A stretch of 64,000 bases of DNA, taken from assembly GCF_905171765.1 (NCBI RefSeq), contig NC_053391.1:685405257-685469256 (forward strand), given 5' to 3'. This DNA comes from Bufo bufo. Its lineage: Eukaryota; Chordata; Amphibia; Anura; Bufonidae. Position numbers and translations under genes: made by a program. Within the stretch, counting starts at the first letter, position 1; every line of letters starts with the position of its first letter. The notes below the pieces were generated by a model. It had not been told where the DNA came from and ran no database searches. It saw nothing but the letters and a program-made list of their open reading frames with translations. Below are positions 35,005 to 45,689 of this stretch, one piece after another.

Positions 35005-35890
35005 AGTCCTTTTGGAGAACGCATGGGCTCCAGGAACCAGGAGATCTTATAGATCAGCCTGGGGGTCCTGGGCTGGCTGGTGCTTGGCTAGGAACTTGGA
35101 TCCCGTTTCAGCACCTGTGACGGAGATTTTGCACTTCCTATTTTCCCTCTTCGACCAGGGCAGCCTTTTCAGATCGGCCATCTCAGCGTCTCATCAAGGT
35201 TTTGACGGCACTCCTGCGGGTCAACATCCTTTGGTCTGCCGTCTCTTACGCGGCTCTCGTATGTCTCGACCTCCGAGGCCTAGGTTTTCTGCCACTTGGG
35301 ATGTGTCTTGTGTCCTTTCATTTTTGTCTTCTTGGCCTCAGAATGCAGACCTTTCCCTAAGGCAACTGTCGGCGAAGCTTGTCACCCTTTTCTGTCTGAT
35401 TTCCTGCAAGCGGGTGTCAGACGTCCGGGCTTTGGATTATGAGGCCCGCTCGTACACTCCGGATGGGGTCTCCTTTGACATCTCTAGGAGGACTAAGACC
35501 CACATACGTTCGGTCGCTTACCCTGCTTTCCCGGCCTCGCCTTCACTCTGTCCCGGGGCTTGCCTCAAGGAATATGAAGCTCGCACTTCTCTTCATCGGT
35601 TTAGGGAGTTTCCGCAGCTCTTCCTTTCTACTATTCGGCCTTTTGCCCCAGTGACCACTCCCACGCTGGCTAGGTGGATGAAGTGGGTCATGGAATTGGC
35701 GGGCGTGGACACTTCTCTTTTTTCAGCGCATTCCTCTAGGGGTATATCTGCTACCTCTTTGGCGGTTTCTGGCGCCAGACTGGAGGACATTTTGAAGTTG
35801 GCAGATTGGTCCAGAGTCTCCACATTCAGAGAATTTTATTTTAGGCCAGGTCCTCATGTTTTCTCATCAATCATTGATAATTTGTCTTAG
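34931..35890 (+). CDS. DIRS B tyrosine recombinase
   Basis: A 319-codon frame with the full catalytic set: Arg161 ('SCKRVSDVRAL'), His267-x-x-Arg270 ('AHSSRGISATSLA') and Tyr303 ('FREFYFRP'). The N-terminal DNA-binding part is visible ('GTRRSYRSAWGSWAGWC'). The segment around residues 70-80 looks a few residues short compared with DIRS A. The frame ends 10 bp before the internal complementary region. It would carry out integration at the GATT core. Confidence 0.88.
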   Translation: MGPCACWHVGFPGTVEVPGVSGTARVLLENAWAPGTRRSYRSAWGSWAGWCLARNLDPVSAPVTEILHFLFSLFDQGSLFRSAISASHQGFDGTPAGQHPLVCRLLRGSRMSRPPRPRFSATWDVSCVLSFLSSWPQNADLSLRQLSAKLVTLFCLISCKRVSDVRALDYEARSYTPDGVSFDISRRTKTHIRSVAYPAFPASPSLCPGACLKEYEARTSLHRFREFPQLFLSTIRPFAPVTTPTLARWMKWVMELAGVDTSLFSAHSSRGISATSLAVSGARLEDILKLADWSRVSTFREFYFRPGPHVFSSIIDNLS

Positions 35891-35900
35891 CTTTAAACTT

Positions 35901-35998
35901 GCAATACTCGCCTCCGGGTCTTGTAATAAAATCAGGTGATTTTCCTATTTCATGACGTAAAGTCATGATTTTATTAAAGACGCGGAGGCGAGTATTGC
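35901..35998 (+). repeat. DIRS B internal complementary region
   Basis: 35901-35933 complements the left end (30911-30943). 35930-35998 complements the right end (36518-36588). The two halves meet at AATC, the complement of the GATT seen at both borders. This is the predicted template for end completion. Confidence 0.9.
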
Positions 35999-36399
35999 CC
36001 ACCCTATGTTTCCCCTCCCTATGTATATGTTTATTACTATGGATGATATTGATTTGTTTGTCATGCGCATATTGATTTTAACTCTATGAGTTTTTCCTGA
36101 GTAGGTTTGTCGCAACCATTTGATTTTGGATACCATGTCCCAATTTGTTTCTATCATTCTCTGTTTTCACCTTTTCAGGTTGAGACCGGCCTGGTGTGCT
36201 GTATCCATTGGTCTAAGTCGTGGTTCGGAAGGTCGGCAGTTCTGTTCCAGCCGATCGTTTGATGTGGACAGGACGAGGAGCATCCTTCAGCGTTGTTTAC
36301 AGTTGTTCCCGGTTCGCTTCCGGATGGAAGGCGTTTTTTTCCCATGATGTTCTGGGACTCTTGGTTTCCGGTTCAGTTGGACTTTCGGACTCGGTTTAC

Positions 36400-36588
36400 A
36401 AAGATAGAGGAGGTTTTGCAGGCGGAGTGTCCTGTTATACTGGGACTATGGGGAGGGGCTGATCACATGTTTCAATATTTTTCTTTGCTGCTATTGGTCA
36501 GAGTAAAGAAGGAAAATAGCAATACTCGCCTCCGTGTCTTTAATAAAATCATGACTTTACGTCATGAAATAGGAAAAATCACCTGATT
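36400..36588 (+). repeat. DIRS B right inverted terminal repeat
   Basis: Complement of the left repeat, followed by the unique right tip AGGAAAAATCACCTGATT. The 36002-36400 interval is a non-coding part of the element. Confidence 0.88.
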
Positions 36589-37208
36589 ACTGTCCGTGAT
36601 CCTTACCCCCTTCCTTTGATTCCTTATTTGTTTAACCAGATTGTTGGTGCCAAGGTGTTCTCCAAGTTGGAGTTAAGGGTGGCATATAATCTGGTCAGGA
36701 TTAAGGAAGGGGATGAATGGAAGACGGCTTTTAATACTCCCGAAGGGTCACTTTGAGAACCTGGTCATGTCTTTTGGGTTGACCAATGCTCCTGCGGTTT
36801 TCCAGTGGGGAGGTTTGTAGTCGTGTATTTGGATGACATACTAATTTATTCTCCAGACGTGGAGATACATCAGGATCACATTAGACAGGTGTTACAGATC
36901 CTAAGAGATAATAAATTGTACGCAAAATTAGAGAAGTGTGTTTTTGCTGTACACGAGGTGCAATTTTTGGGTCGTCTTTGGGTTTTCGAATGGATCTGGA
37001 TAAAGTCTGTGCTGTATTGGACTCGGAACGATCTGAAAATCTGAAGGCTCTTATGCGGTTTTTGGGGTTCACCCATTATTACTGAAAATGTATTCAGAAC
37101 TATTCGAAAGTGGTGAAACCATTAACTGACATGACTAAGAAAGGGACGGATGTGGTATGATTCTGCATTGCAAGCTCTTTCTGAGGTTAAGGAATGCTTC
37201 TCTTCTCT
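36589..37208 (+). pseudogene. Ty3/gypsy RT (right half), truncated
   Basis: It continues the polymerase interrupted at 30910, with '[19 protein letters not shown]', then '[13 protein letters not shown]' in another frame, and the catalytic block '[20 protein letters not shown]' (about 36823-36882). Frame shifts occur near 36745, 36810 and 37000. Similarity stops at about 37208 in the early RNase H region, so integrase and the 3' LTR are missing. Confidence 0.85.
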
Positions 37209-37530
37209 TCTGCCCACCTCCTAGAGGTGGACATATAAAACACCTTAAAAAGAGATTGTTGTTAATTTAATTATGTTGTACAATCAGTAAAATAAGGTAC
37301 AAGCGTCTATGCAAAAATATAAATAATTTATTATACAATAGTTTAAAATGCAATCAAAGCTTAATGAATGTAAAACTCAATAATATGCAATAACACACAG
37401 TGATATGCAGTACCCAAAATTCGCCACTAGATAGCTCTAACATGACTACCAGTGTTTCATATCACCTCTTAAACATGAAAATGTAATACCAGCGTCTCAA
37501 CGACAATTATGAGATATACACAATAGTGAT
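37209..37530. other. AT-rich non-coding, host of later insertion
   Basis: I see no gene. The word ATACACAATAGTGAT at about 37511-37527 recurs at 43560-43576, which brackets the hAT-like composite. The same DNA probably resumes at 43577. Confidence 0.4.
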
Positions 37531-38814
37531 GGACGAACAATGGCCGGGACGATTTGCGAACATGATCGTGCGAGCTCGATCAAATGTTCGCGAACTGCAA
37601 GTTCGCAGCGGGCCCCATTCACTTTAATGGCAGGCGAACCTCATATTTGCAGCCACCAAATACTTACTAGAAGTGCACAAATAGTCCCACAACATGGGCC
37701 GTGACATTCCATATGCATTATGCGAATTTGCGATCTTCATTCATTATTGTTTTCATTGCAAAATATCGGCAATGTAATTTCCGTGTATGCGCATGCGCAA
37801 AATAAGCGTGGCCTACTACAGCAACTGGTTTCCACCAACCCGAATTTGGATGCGATCAGAAAAGATTGTTGGCAGCAATTTTTGTGACGTTAAGGAAGAA
37901 CTCCTGATCACTGTAAGTAATTTGACATTACAGCAGTGTATTTGAGAACAATCGCTTTATAGAGTGTTTAAAAAAATACGCCATTGTGAAAATCTTTAAT
38001 GATGTGATTTTTTCCCCGTAGTACACACAACTTCACATTTTATAAGGTCTTAGTAGATATTAGTGATTGGTGCACTAATTATTGTTGTAACATCACAGCA
38101 CTATGTCTGTAGCATGTACGTATGGACAGCAGAGAAATATCTCTCACATGCACATTGCACATCCATTTTCCTGCCGCACACTATATACCGCACACACACA
38201 CACACAAACACAGTCTATAGATTAGAGTTTGTGATCTGTTGCTCAGGACTCAGGAGAAGCTTTCTTTGTCAGACCGCCAGTAATTGCTGGTTCATTTAGA
38301 GTTACCCAGGGTGCACCACGGAGAGGCGAACCAGTTTTACACCCCATACCGTACCGTCCCTTCACTAGATACATCTCTGCTCAGCTGGACAATATCCGAT
38401 TGCTCACTCAGACCCCACACACATACAATCGCAATACAATCCGATCTTCTAACAGTAAATCTAATATTTCCCCTTCAAAGACTTAAATACGTTTTAATGT
38501 TTTGTTGAGGCGAGGATATCATCTGACCTGGGCCCATGCTGAAAAACAGCAGACAGTCCGTGAACTAGGCGACGAGCTGTTGCGGAAGTTCAAAGTTAAG
38601 CACCACAGAATGGCCCTTATAAAAAAAATGGTCCGATTTAAAGAGGAGGAATCCAGAGCGGATCAAAGAGATCCAAGACTGAACATGCCCAGGTACAATG
38701 CGTACATTACTTTTGTATCTCTCGCCAACACTCTGTAATGTATATATACAGTTATGCAAATAAGTATTTCATCCCTTTACAAATGATTACTTACTACCTG
38801 ATGTGACACGTAGC

Positions 38815-38911
38815 AAATCAGCCGGTTACATCATACATCTCTACTTCGCCATGAGTATATATATATTTATACACACAGCGAGGTAGAGATTTATGATGTA
38901 ACCGGCTGATT
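38815..38911. repeat. Inverted repeat with about 32-bp arms
   Basis: AATCAGCCGGTTACATCAT at 38815 pairs with ATGATGTAACCGGCTGATT ending at 38911. The arms extend through ATCTCTAC with one or two mismatches. The loop is TA-rich. Confidence 0.85.
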
Positions 38912-38964
38912 TCGTACATCCCCCACTTAATTTGCATGGGATTATAGATTATTATATATATATA

Positions 38965-39903
38965 CAGTACAGACCAAAAGTTTGGACACACCTTCTCATT
39001 CAAAGAGTTTTCTTTATTTCCATGACTATGAATGCATCAAAACTATGAATTAACACATGTGGAATTATATACATAACAAACAAGTGTGAAACAACTGAAA
39101 AAATGTCATATTCTAGGTTCTTCAAAGTAGCCACCTTTTGTTTTGATTACTGCTTTGCACACTCTTGGCATTCTCTTGATGAGCTTCAAGAGGTAGTCCC
39201 CTGAAATGGTCTTCCAACAGTCTTGATGGAGTTCCTAGAGATGCTTAGCACTTGTTGGCCCTTTTGCCTTCAATCTGCGGTCCAGCTCACCCCAAACCAT
39301 CTCGATTGGGTTCAGGTCCAGTGACTGTGGAGGCCAGGTCATCTGGCGCAGCACCCCATCACTCTCCTTCATGGTCAAATAGCCCTTACTTTCAAAGTTT
39401 TCCCAATTTTTCGGCTGACTGACTGACCTTCATTTCTTAAAGTAATGATGGCCACTCGTTTTTCTTTACTTAGCTGCTTTTTTCTTGCCATAATACAAAT
39501 TCTAACAGTCTATTCAGTAGGAGTATCAGCTGTGTATCCACCTGACTTCTCCTCAACGCAACTGATGGTCCCAACCTCATTTATAAGGCAAGAAATCCCA
39601 CTTATTAAACCTGACAGGGCACACCTGTGAAGTGAAAACCATTTCAGTGGACTACCTCTTGAAGCTCATCCAGAGAATGCCAAGAGTGTGCAAAGCAGTA
39701 ATCAAAGCAAAAGGTGGCTACTTTGAAGAACCTAGAATATGACATATTTTCAGTTGTTTCACACTTGTTTGTTATGTATATAATTCCACATGTGTTAATT
39801 CATAGTTTTGATGCCTTCAGTGTGAATCTACAATTTTCATAGTCATGAAAATAAAGAAAACTCTTTGAATGAGAAGGTGTGTCCAAACTTTTGGTCTGTA
39901 CTG
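38965..39903. mobile_element. Deleted Tc1-like element with long inverted ends
   Basis: Termini are CAGTACAGACCAAAAGTTTG and its complement, with TA on both sides (38963-38964 and 39904-39905). About 250 bp at the left end is the inverted copy of the right end. On the minus strand, 39230-39330 retains a Tc1 transposase piece containing the 'DLNPIE'-type block. No intact transposase remains. The 61-aa frame 39445-39630 is not believed to be a gene. Confidence 0.82.
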
Positions 39904-40245
39904 TACATATAACCAAAGAAAAGAATAGCACCTCCAAACAGAATCGCAGGTGCAAGCTACCAAAGCAACAATGTATAAAAACACGAAAAAAGTAGCAGCA
40001 CACTACTAAATGCACTAAGATTGGGTGAACAGGTGAATGTGTGAACAGGGTCAAATACATGGTTATATGTACATATAGTAGAGGAATAAGGCGTCCTCTG
40101 TTGAACTTAGCACTCCCCGTCCACCCCCTGGTGCTTCTAGTCAGAGTAACAATGGAGCTGGACACTCCGTGTTAGAGTAGGTCCCATCTGATTAGAAGCC
40201 ACCTTGATGTCTGGTAGATGGGCCCGACATATTTTTGATCAATTA

Positions 40246-41060
40246 CAGTCAGGTCCATAAATATTGGGACATCGACACAATTCTAACATTTTTGGCTATA
40301 TACACCACCACAATGGATTTGAAATGAAACTAACAAGATGTGCTTTAACTGCAGACTGTCAGCTTTAATTTGAGGGTATTTACATCCAAATCAGGTGAAC
40401 GGTGTAGGAATTACAACAGTTTGCATATGTGCCTCCCACTTGTCAAGGGACCAGAAGTAATGGGACAATTGGCTTCTCACCTGTTCCATGGCCAGGTGTG
40501 TGTTATTCCCTCATTATCCCAATTACATTGGTCAAATAGCCCTTACTTTCAAAGTTTTCCCAATTTTTCGGCTGACTGACTGACCTTCATTTCTTAAAGT
40601 AATGATGGCCACTCGTTTTTCTTTACTTAGCTGCTTTTTTCTTGCCATAATACAAATTCTAACAGTCTATTCAGTAGGACTATCAGCTGTGTATCCACCT
40701 GACTTCTCCTCAACGCCACTGATGGTCCCAACCCCATTTATAAGGCAAGAAATCCCACTTATTAAACCTGACAGGGCACACCTGTGAAGTGAAAACCATT
40801 TCAGGGGACTACCTCTTGAAGCTCATCAAGAGAATGCCAAGAGTGTGCAAAGCAGTAATCAAAGCAAAAGGTGGCTACTTTGAAGAACCTAGAATATGAC
40901 ATATTTTCAGTTGTTTCACACTTGTTTGTTATGTATATAATTCCACATGTGTTAATTCATAGTTTTGATGCCTTCAGTGTAAATCTACAATTTTCATAGT
41001 CATGAAAATAAAGAAAACTCTTTGAATGAGAAGGTGTGTCCAAACTTTTGGTCTGTACTG
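40246..41060. mobile_element. Chimeric Tc1-like element
   Basis: The left tip is CAGTCAGGTCCATAAATATT, typical of a different Tc1 family. From 40530 to 41060 it equals the last 531 bp of the element at 38965-39903, with about six differences. TA flanks both ends (40244-40245 and 41061-41062). It has no transposase. Confidence 0.8.
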
Positions 41061-41089
<29 letters not shown>

Positions 41090-41094
<5 letters not shown>

Positions 41095-41800
41095 CACCCT
41101 AGTAACTTAACCTCATAAAACAATAATAAAATAAGAAACATGGATACATTCCATAAAACATATTAACCACTGAATAGACCAGCCATAAGCTTTGAAAAAA
41201 TACCATAAAAACATTTAGTTCGCTCGCCACCTATCGGCAAGCGACTTTATCCCTCCTTCTAATAAAGTGACCGTGACAAAAAAATCAACAGGGAGGGCGG
41301 GCAGCCGATCTTCAAAATACCGCTTGGCAGACAGCATAACGCTGGAAGCCACTGCAATTATATACCCACCATAACACCACCCAATAACCCCTTATCCAAT
41401 GTCCTTATTGTTTCTGGGGTCCCCTAAACTTCAATAACCCAACAACAGTACACTATAGGACACCTTCCTAGCCAATCCCCTGCTACCTCATCCTACCTAG
41501 TAACAGGCCATTTTTAGCCATCTTTAACACTTGTTTTGGTAGGTAATTTACTTCCAAAACCAGCCTAAACCCCCATTGGGATAATCCTAATCCCATGCAG
41601 ATCCTTCCATATTGTAATTTCTGGATATTTAAAGTAGTTATGATTTCTGAATTTGTCTAATTTCTTAACATTGTGTGCTTACAGATGTTCCCATTCCCTC
41701 AGTCAGCTGCAGGCCTTCCACCGAGGATTTGGAGGTGGTGGAGGTCTCCGCGGAGGAGGAGGGAGAGGAGGCCAGACCCTCCCATCATGTGGATGCGCCA
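41090..41800. other. Non-coding interior of the hAT-like composite
   Basis: AT-rich sequence with a TA microsatellite just before it (41058-41086). I recognise no gene or repeat family. The GC-rich plus-strand frame 41653-41985 is opposite the BED gene region and is likely a shadow. Confidence 0.4.
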
Positions 41801-41817
41801 CCCCCACTAGATATTGG

Positions 41818-42742
41818 CTAAATAGTGGAGATGGAGGCAGAAAACTGCGGGACCCTCCAGCACCGCTCCAGCTCAGGATGAGAAGGAGAAGAGGCAGGAC
41901 GTGGAGCGCCGGGAGTGTGGCTTTGTGGGTTCTGACGGCGTTGCTCCCACTGGGCTCGGTGATGGGAGACCAGGTGCCTTCTTAAGGCGGTCATCCCTAG
42001 GTGCGTGTTTGGCTTACTGCGACTTATGCGTTGACAGCACAGGCTGCAGATGGCAACACTATTATCAGTAGACACGTTAAAAAAAGCCCACACTGCAGAG
42101 ACATGTGCCGGAATCCTGGGAGCACAAGATGTGACCGTGCATGGTGGATGGCTCGCTCCAGATACATTTGCAGTCTGCTTCTCCTCCTTTTCCTCCCTAT
42201 CTGCTGCTCCATCTCTCCCTCTGAACTCCCCTCCTCTTCCTCTTTTGTGGGCACCCACGTGACGTTCATCAACACGTCATCATCGTCACCTTCACCACCA
42301 CTGACATTAGAGATCTCGGAGTAGGCAGAAACAGCAGGGACCACCCTGCTAGGGTCAATCTGGGTACTGTCATCAGACCGCTGGGAGGAGGCCGTTGCTA
42401 CCTCCTCTTCCTCATCCGATGCAAAGAATGGCTGCGCATCGGTAAGGTCTGGGCAAATAATTCCTCTGACTCGAGTGGAGGGGCTATGGTGGTGGTGTCT
42501 TTGGGGGTGCACACAGCAGAGCGTGAGGAGGGTGCAGATACAGAGGATGAGGAGGGTGCAGATACAGAGAATGAGGAGGGTGCAGAAGTGGAAGGCTGAG
42601 TGAGCCACTCAACCAACTCTGGTGCGCCCTTTGAAGTTATCACATGCTCCTTCTCCAACTTCCCACTTAGGCTCTGGCCTGGTGCACCTGCCCGACCTCT
42701 AACATCCCTGCGGAACGGTCTGCCTCTTCCTCTGCCTGTCAT
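41818..42742 (-). pseudogene. BED zinc-finger transposase N-terminus (hAT/ZBED-like), frame-broken
   Basis: On the minus strand an opening block starts at 42742, basic and glycine-rich, followed by serine repeats. A middle acidic block ('DEEEEVATASSQRSDD') is in the frame 42608-42024. A last block (42258-41818) contains a BED finger: an aromatic 'VWAFFNV', a CX2C pair ('ICSLCCQR') and 'LRRHLVSHH'. BED fingers bind DNA in hAT transposases. Three frames are needed to read it, so at least two shifts are present. The catalytic RNase H-like and dimerisation domains are missing. It may be the remains of the autonomous gene of the 37518-43574 element. Confidence 0.65.
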
Positions 42743-42804
42743 TTTCTCTGCCTAAGTCCGTAGAGAAAAGCAGTATTTGTGGAAGAAGATATATCGCAGC
42801 GCTT

Positions 42805-43065
42805 AATCAGTATGCGGAGGAAACAGGTATATAGCACCCCTCAATCAGTATTTGGCGGAAACAGGTATATAGCAGCCCTCAATCAGTATTTGGCGGAAAC
42901 AGGTATAAAGCACCCCTCAATCAGTATTTGGCGGAAACAGGTATACGGCACCCCTCAATCAGTATTTTGTGGAAGCAGGTGTATTGCACCCCTCAATCAG
43001 GATTTTGTGGAAGAAGGTATATTGCAGCCCTCAACCAGTTTTTTGAGGGGCAACAGGTATATCAC
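42805..43065. repeat. 38-bp tandem repeat, about seven copies
   Basis: The unit is close to AATCAGTATTTGGCGGAAAC followed by AGGTATATAGCACCCCTC. It lies just upstream of the BED gene (minus sense), in its probable 5' untranslated or promoter region. It is unrelated in sequence to the 38-bp arrays at 10573-12640. Confidence 0.9.
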
Positions 43066-43576
43066 ACCCGTTGCAATTAGTTACTCCAATAGCGTTTGTC
43101 CCTCTATCTAGCTGTGGTATCGCAGCAGAACCGCACACAACTGCTGCACAATACAAATACACTATAATATAATTTCTATGTTAGAAAGTATATTATAAGT
43201 ATATCACACCCCTCTATATCACACCTATCGATAGCACACCTATACCAGTCCTTAAAAGGACTTTTGTGGCCCTATTAGCTAGCGTTTGGTGTCCCTAACT
43301 GTCCCTGCTCCAAAATGCAACCTCTCTCTACACTGACAAAACACATAATGTAAAATAGCTGCCAGATCGGGTTCTGTTATAGGGTTGGGGGTGTGTCCAT
43401 TTGCTGAAACGTCTCAATTGGCTGTCCTGTCCCACCTGCTAGATTTGTCATGGGTCAAAGTTCGGCGCTATGCAAAAAAAATGGCGCTTGCGAATATAAC
43501 AATATGTTTGCATGTTCGGCGAACGAGCAAAGTTCGCCGCTAAACGACCACCGGGTGAACCGCAAAGCCATCTCTA

Positions 43577-44200
43577 ATACACAATAGTGATAAGGCCAGA
43601 TACGAACCCTTGCTCTGCTCAAACTATGACTAATCTCGGATATTGGGTAGTATTGCTACATAAGTTATAAATTATCAAGCCTGATATGACTATGCAATGA
43701 ATATTCCAATCAGAGATTCCCTCTGATATCAATATTCGATCTTTTATTCAGTAATATGCATCTTTACTGAATAGTGATAATATTGATGTACTACATCTAA
43801 CATTACACATCTGTAATATAGCGGGGATTTTCCTAAATATCAAGCCAATTAATTCAATCAATACTACACCTAATAAAGTTATACGTTACCCGGGAATGCA
43901 GATGATATGCAGAGTTTAAGGGAAGTCATTGGGATTTTTCTCCTGGGGTCTCTCCTTTCTTTCCTTGTTTCTCTGTGCTCTGTGTTGCTCCCTGTTGTTG
44001 TTTCTTTCCCTTCATGTGTGTGTGGTTTATGATCACAATCTTATCAGTTAGACACACCTTCCTAACTTGGAGTTTTCCAATCATTGTCGGTTAGGCGTGT
44101 ATATATGATAATGACTGTGATGTCACTATATCACCCAGAATGCATTTCAGCTGGTGGTGAAATGTTGCCTATTCATACCTAGGTGGCACTATTGCATAAG
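43577..44200. other. AT-rich non-coding, continuation of the 37209-37530 DNA
   Basis: No coding region is recognised. Position and composition suggest it is the right half of the DNA into which the 37518-43574 element inserted. A pyrimidine-rich patch lies at 43930-44015. Confidence 0.35.
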
Positions 44201-44251
44201 CTGCTAGGGACGCATGACGTACTGGTACGGCATGTTTCCCGAGTCCTTAAG

Positions 44252-44511
44252 AACCCATGATGTACCGGTACATCATGGGTTTAAAATGCGATTGCGGCGC
44301 AGCGGGGGTTAATCGGAACAGGATGCCCACTGAAATCATTCAGCGGGCATCCTGTCACAAGGCCGGGGGGTCCCCCCCGTATCGTCGATCGCAGAAAACC
44401 GCAGGTCAATTCAGATTTTGCTGCGTTTCCGGTCCATTCGGGTCTCCGGTGACCCGATGAACCGGAAAAAGACTGTGATCGGTGGTGTGATTACACACCA
44501 CCAATCACAGT
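44252..44511. repeat. Hairpin train at the piggyBac left end
   Basis: Five consecutive inverted repeats: a 30-bp perfect palindrome (44252-44281, half-site AACCCATGATGTACC); a 17-bp stem with one mismatch (44318-44334/44339-44355); CGGGGGG/CCCCCCG (44364-44379); a bulged stem (44429-44444/44451-44465); and an 18-bp stem with one mismatch (44472-44489/44494-44511). Confidence 0.9.
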
Positions 44512-44849
44512 ACAAACATTTGGGAGAGGCGGTGCTGGCCATGGTGCTGATGCCTGCTGTCCAGGGTGCTGATTGGTGCAGGGAGACAAGCAAGAGATTC
44601 AAACTTCCAGCGCTCCTCTCTCCCCTCCTCTTCCTGTTCAGCACCTGCACCCTGCAGCACCTTCCTCACCAGGCTCCTGCGATCCCCCCCATCGGCACCC
44701 ATCACCCTCCTGCACCCATCACCCCCCAGGTAGGAAAAAAAAAAAAAAACACTTTATCTAAACTTATTATTTTCTAGCTTTGAGACCCTAGACCCCCCCT
44801 GCCACTTGCCCCTCCCCCAATCCACGGTAACAGCACCACCCCCGTCTCT

Positions 44850-45330
44850 GTGCGAGGTACCGTGGCAATGATCCTCAAGCCCGATTGTATCGTCGACTAC
44901 AATCGGTATATGGGAGGAGTTGATCTCTCTGATCAAGTCCTCAAGCCATATAACGCCATGCGCAAAACCCAGGCATGGTACAAAAAAGTTGCGGTCTACT
45001 TGGTACAGGTTGCCTTGTACAACTCTTTTGTACTATCCCGAAGCGCTGGCAGCACAGGGACATTCCTCCAATTCTATGAGGCAGTCCTCAAGGACCTGAT
45101 TTTTTCAGACCGGGAAAGAGCAGTCCGGAGTACCTCGGGAATTGGAGGCGCCCGGATCGTCCACCCAAAAAAGATGCAGAGTGTGTCACAAGAGGGGGAT
45201 ACGGAAGGACACCACCACTCAATGTGACACTTGCCCCGATCATTCGGGCCTCTGCGTTATCGATTGCTTCAGGAAGTATCACACTTCCATGGAGTACTAC
45301 ATTTTTATAATCCCCAACAGTCCCCTAGAG
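44850..45330 (+). pseudogene. piggyBac transposase C-terminus with cysteine-rich domain
   Basis: The frame 44850-45227 contains 'NRYMGGVDLSDQ', the region of the last catalytic aspartate in piggyBac-type transposases, and then 'ALYNSFVLSR'. After about 45150 the coding resemblance moves to another frame. There a cysteine-rich domain reads 'CRVCHKRGIRKDTTTQC' and then 'CPDHSGLCVIDCF'. A single-base indel near 45140-45170 explains the change. The N-terminal two thirds, including the other acidic catalytic residues, are missing. A hAT element at 45331 cuts the frame close to its natural end. It cannot be functional. Confidence 0.85.
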
Positions 45331-45435
45331 CAGCGGTCCCCAACCGCCGGGCCGCGGCCCAGGACCGGGCCGCGGCCCAGGACCGGGCCGTGGAGGATTG
45401 TTAGCCGGGCCGCGGCGATCAGGGCAGTCTTTAAC

Positions 45436-45613
45436 TCTGTACTAATGAAGCGCTTCCATTATGGAAGCGCTTCATTAGTACAGAAGGACCAGGAAGCGGT
45501 GAAGGATCTGTACTCACCGCTTCCTGGTCCTCGGCTCGGCTATCGGCTGTGCATGTCTGCGCACAGCGTGAGGTCTCTCTGTGACCTCACGCTGTGCGCC
45601 GCTATACACAGCC
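45436..45613. repeat. Hairpin train in the hAT element
   Basis: Three perfect hairpins in a row: 24-bp arms with a 1-nt centre (45436-45459/45461-45484); 18-bp arms (45485-45502/45514-45531); and 17-bp arms (45559-45575/45583-45599). The last is enclosed by GGCTGTG/CACAGCC. The first two abut with no base between them. Confidence 0.93.
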
Positions 45614-45689
45614 AGCCGACAGCAGAATGAAGAGGATCGCGATGGTGACCAGGAGCAGGAGAGGTAAGTGTTTTTTTTATTTTATTTTA

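Larger units (their letters stand above)
30911..36588 (+). mobile_element. DIRS-type retrotransposon (element B) inserted in gypsy RT
   Basis: About 5.7 kb, bounded by GATT at both ends (30911-30914 and 36585-36588). It holds gag, RT/RNase H/methyltransferase-like and recombinase frames, inverted terminal repeats of about 150 bp, and an internal complementary region. It differs from DIRS A in sequence and frame layout, so the window holds two DIRS families. Removing it leaves the gypsy reading frame continuous across one GATT, so insertion added no target duplication, as expected for tyrosine recombinase. Confidence 0.93.
37518..43574 (-). mobile_element. hAT-like composite with a BED-finger gene and nested Tc1 copies
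   Basis: The edges are similar inverted tips (left AATAGTGATGGACGAAC, right GCCATCTCTAAT) with a direct repeat ATACACAATAGTGAT at both borders. It contains a minus-strand BED zinc-finger gene, a 38-bp repeat array and two inserted Tc1 derivatives. The exact target duplication is ambiguous because the repeat overlaps the tip. Positions 37680-38810 contain no recognised gene; frame 38502-38738 is basic but unidentified. Confidence 0.5.

Noticed and set aside
39445..40787. Two nearly identical 61-aa frames (39445-39630 and 40602-40787)
   Set aside because: They are identical only because the 531-bp Tc1 segment is duplicated. Neither has family similarity to a protein.
42805..43065. Link between this 38-bp array and the 38-bp arrays at 10573-12640
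   Set aside because: Only the period is shared. The unit sequences are unrelated, so it is a coincidence.
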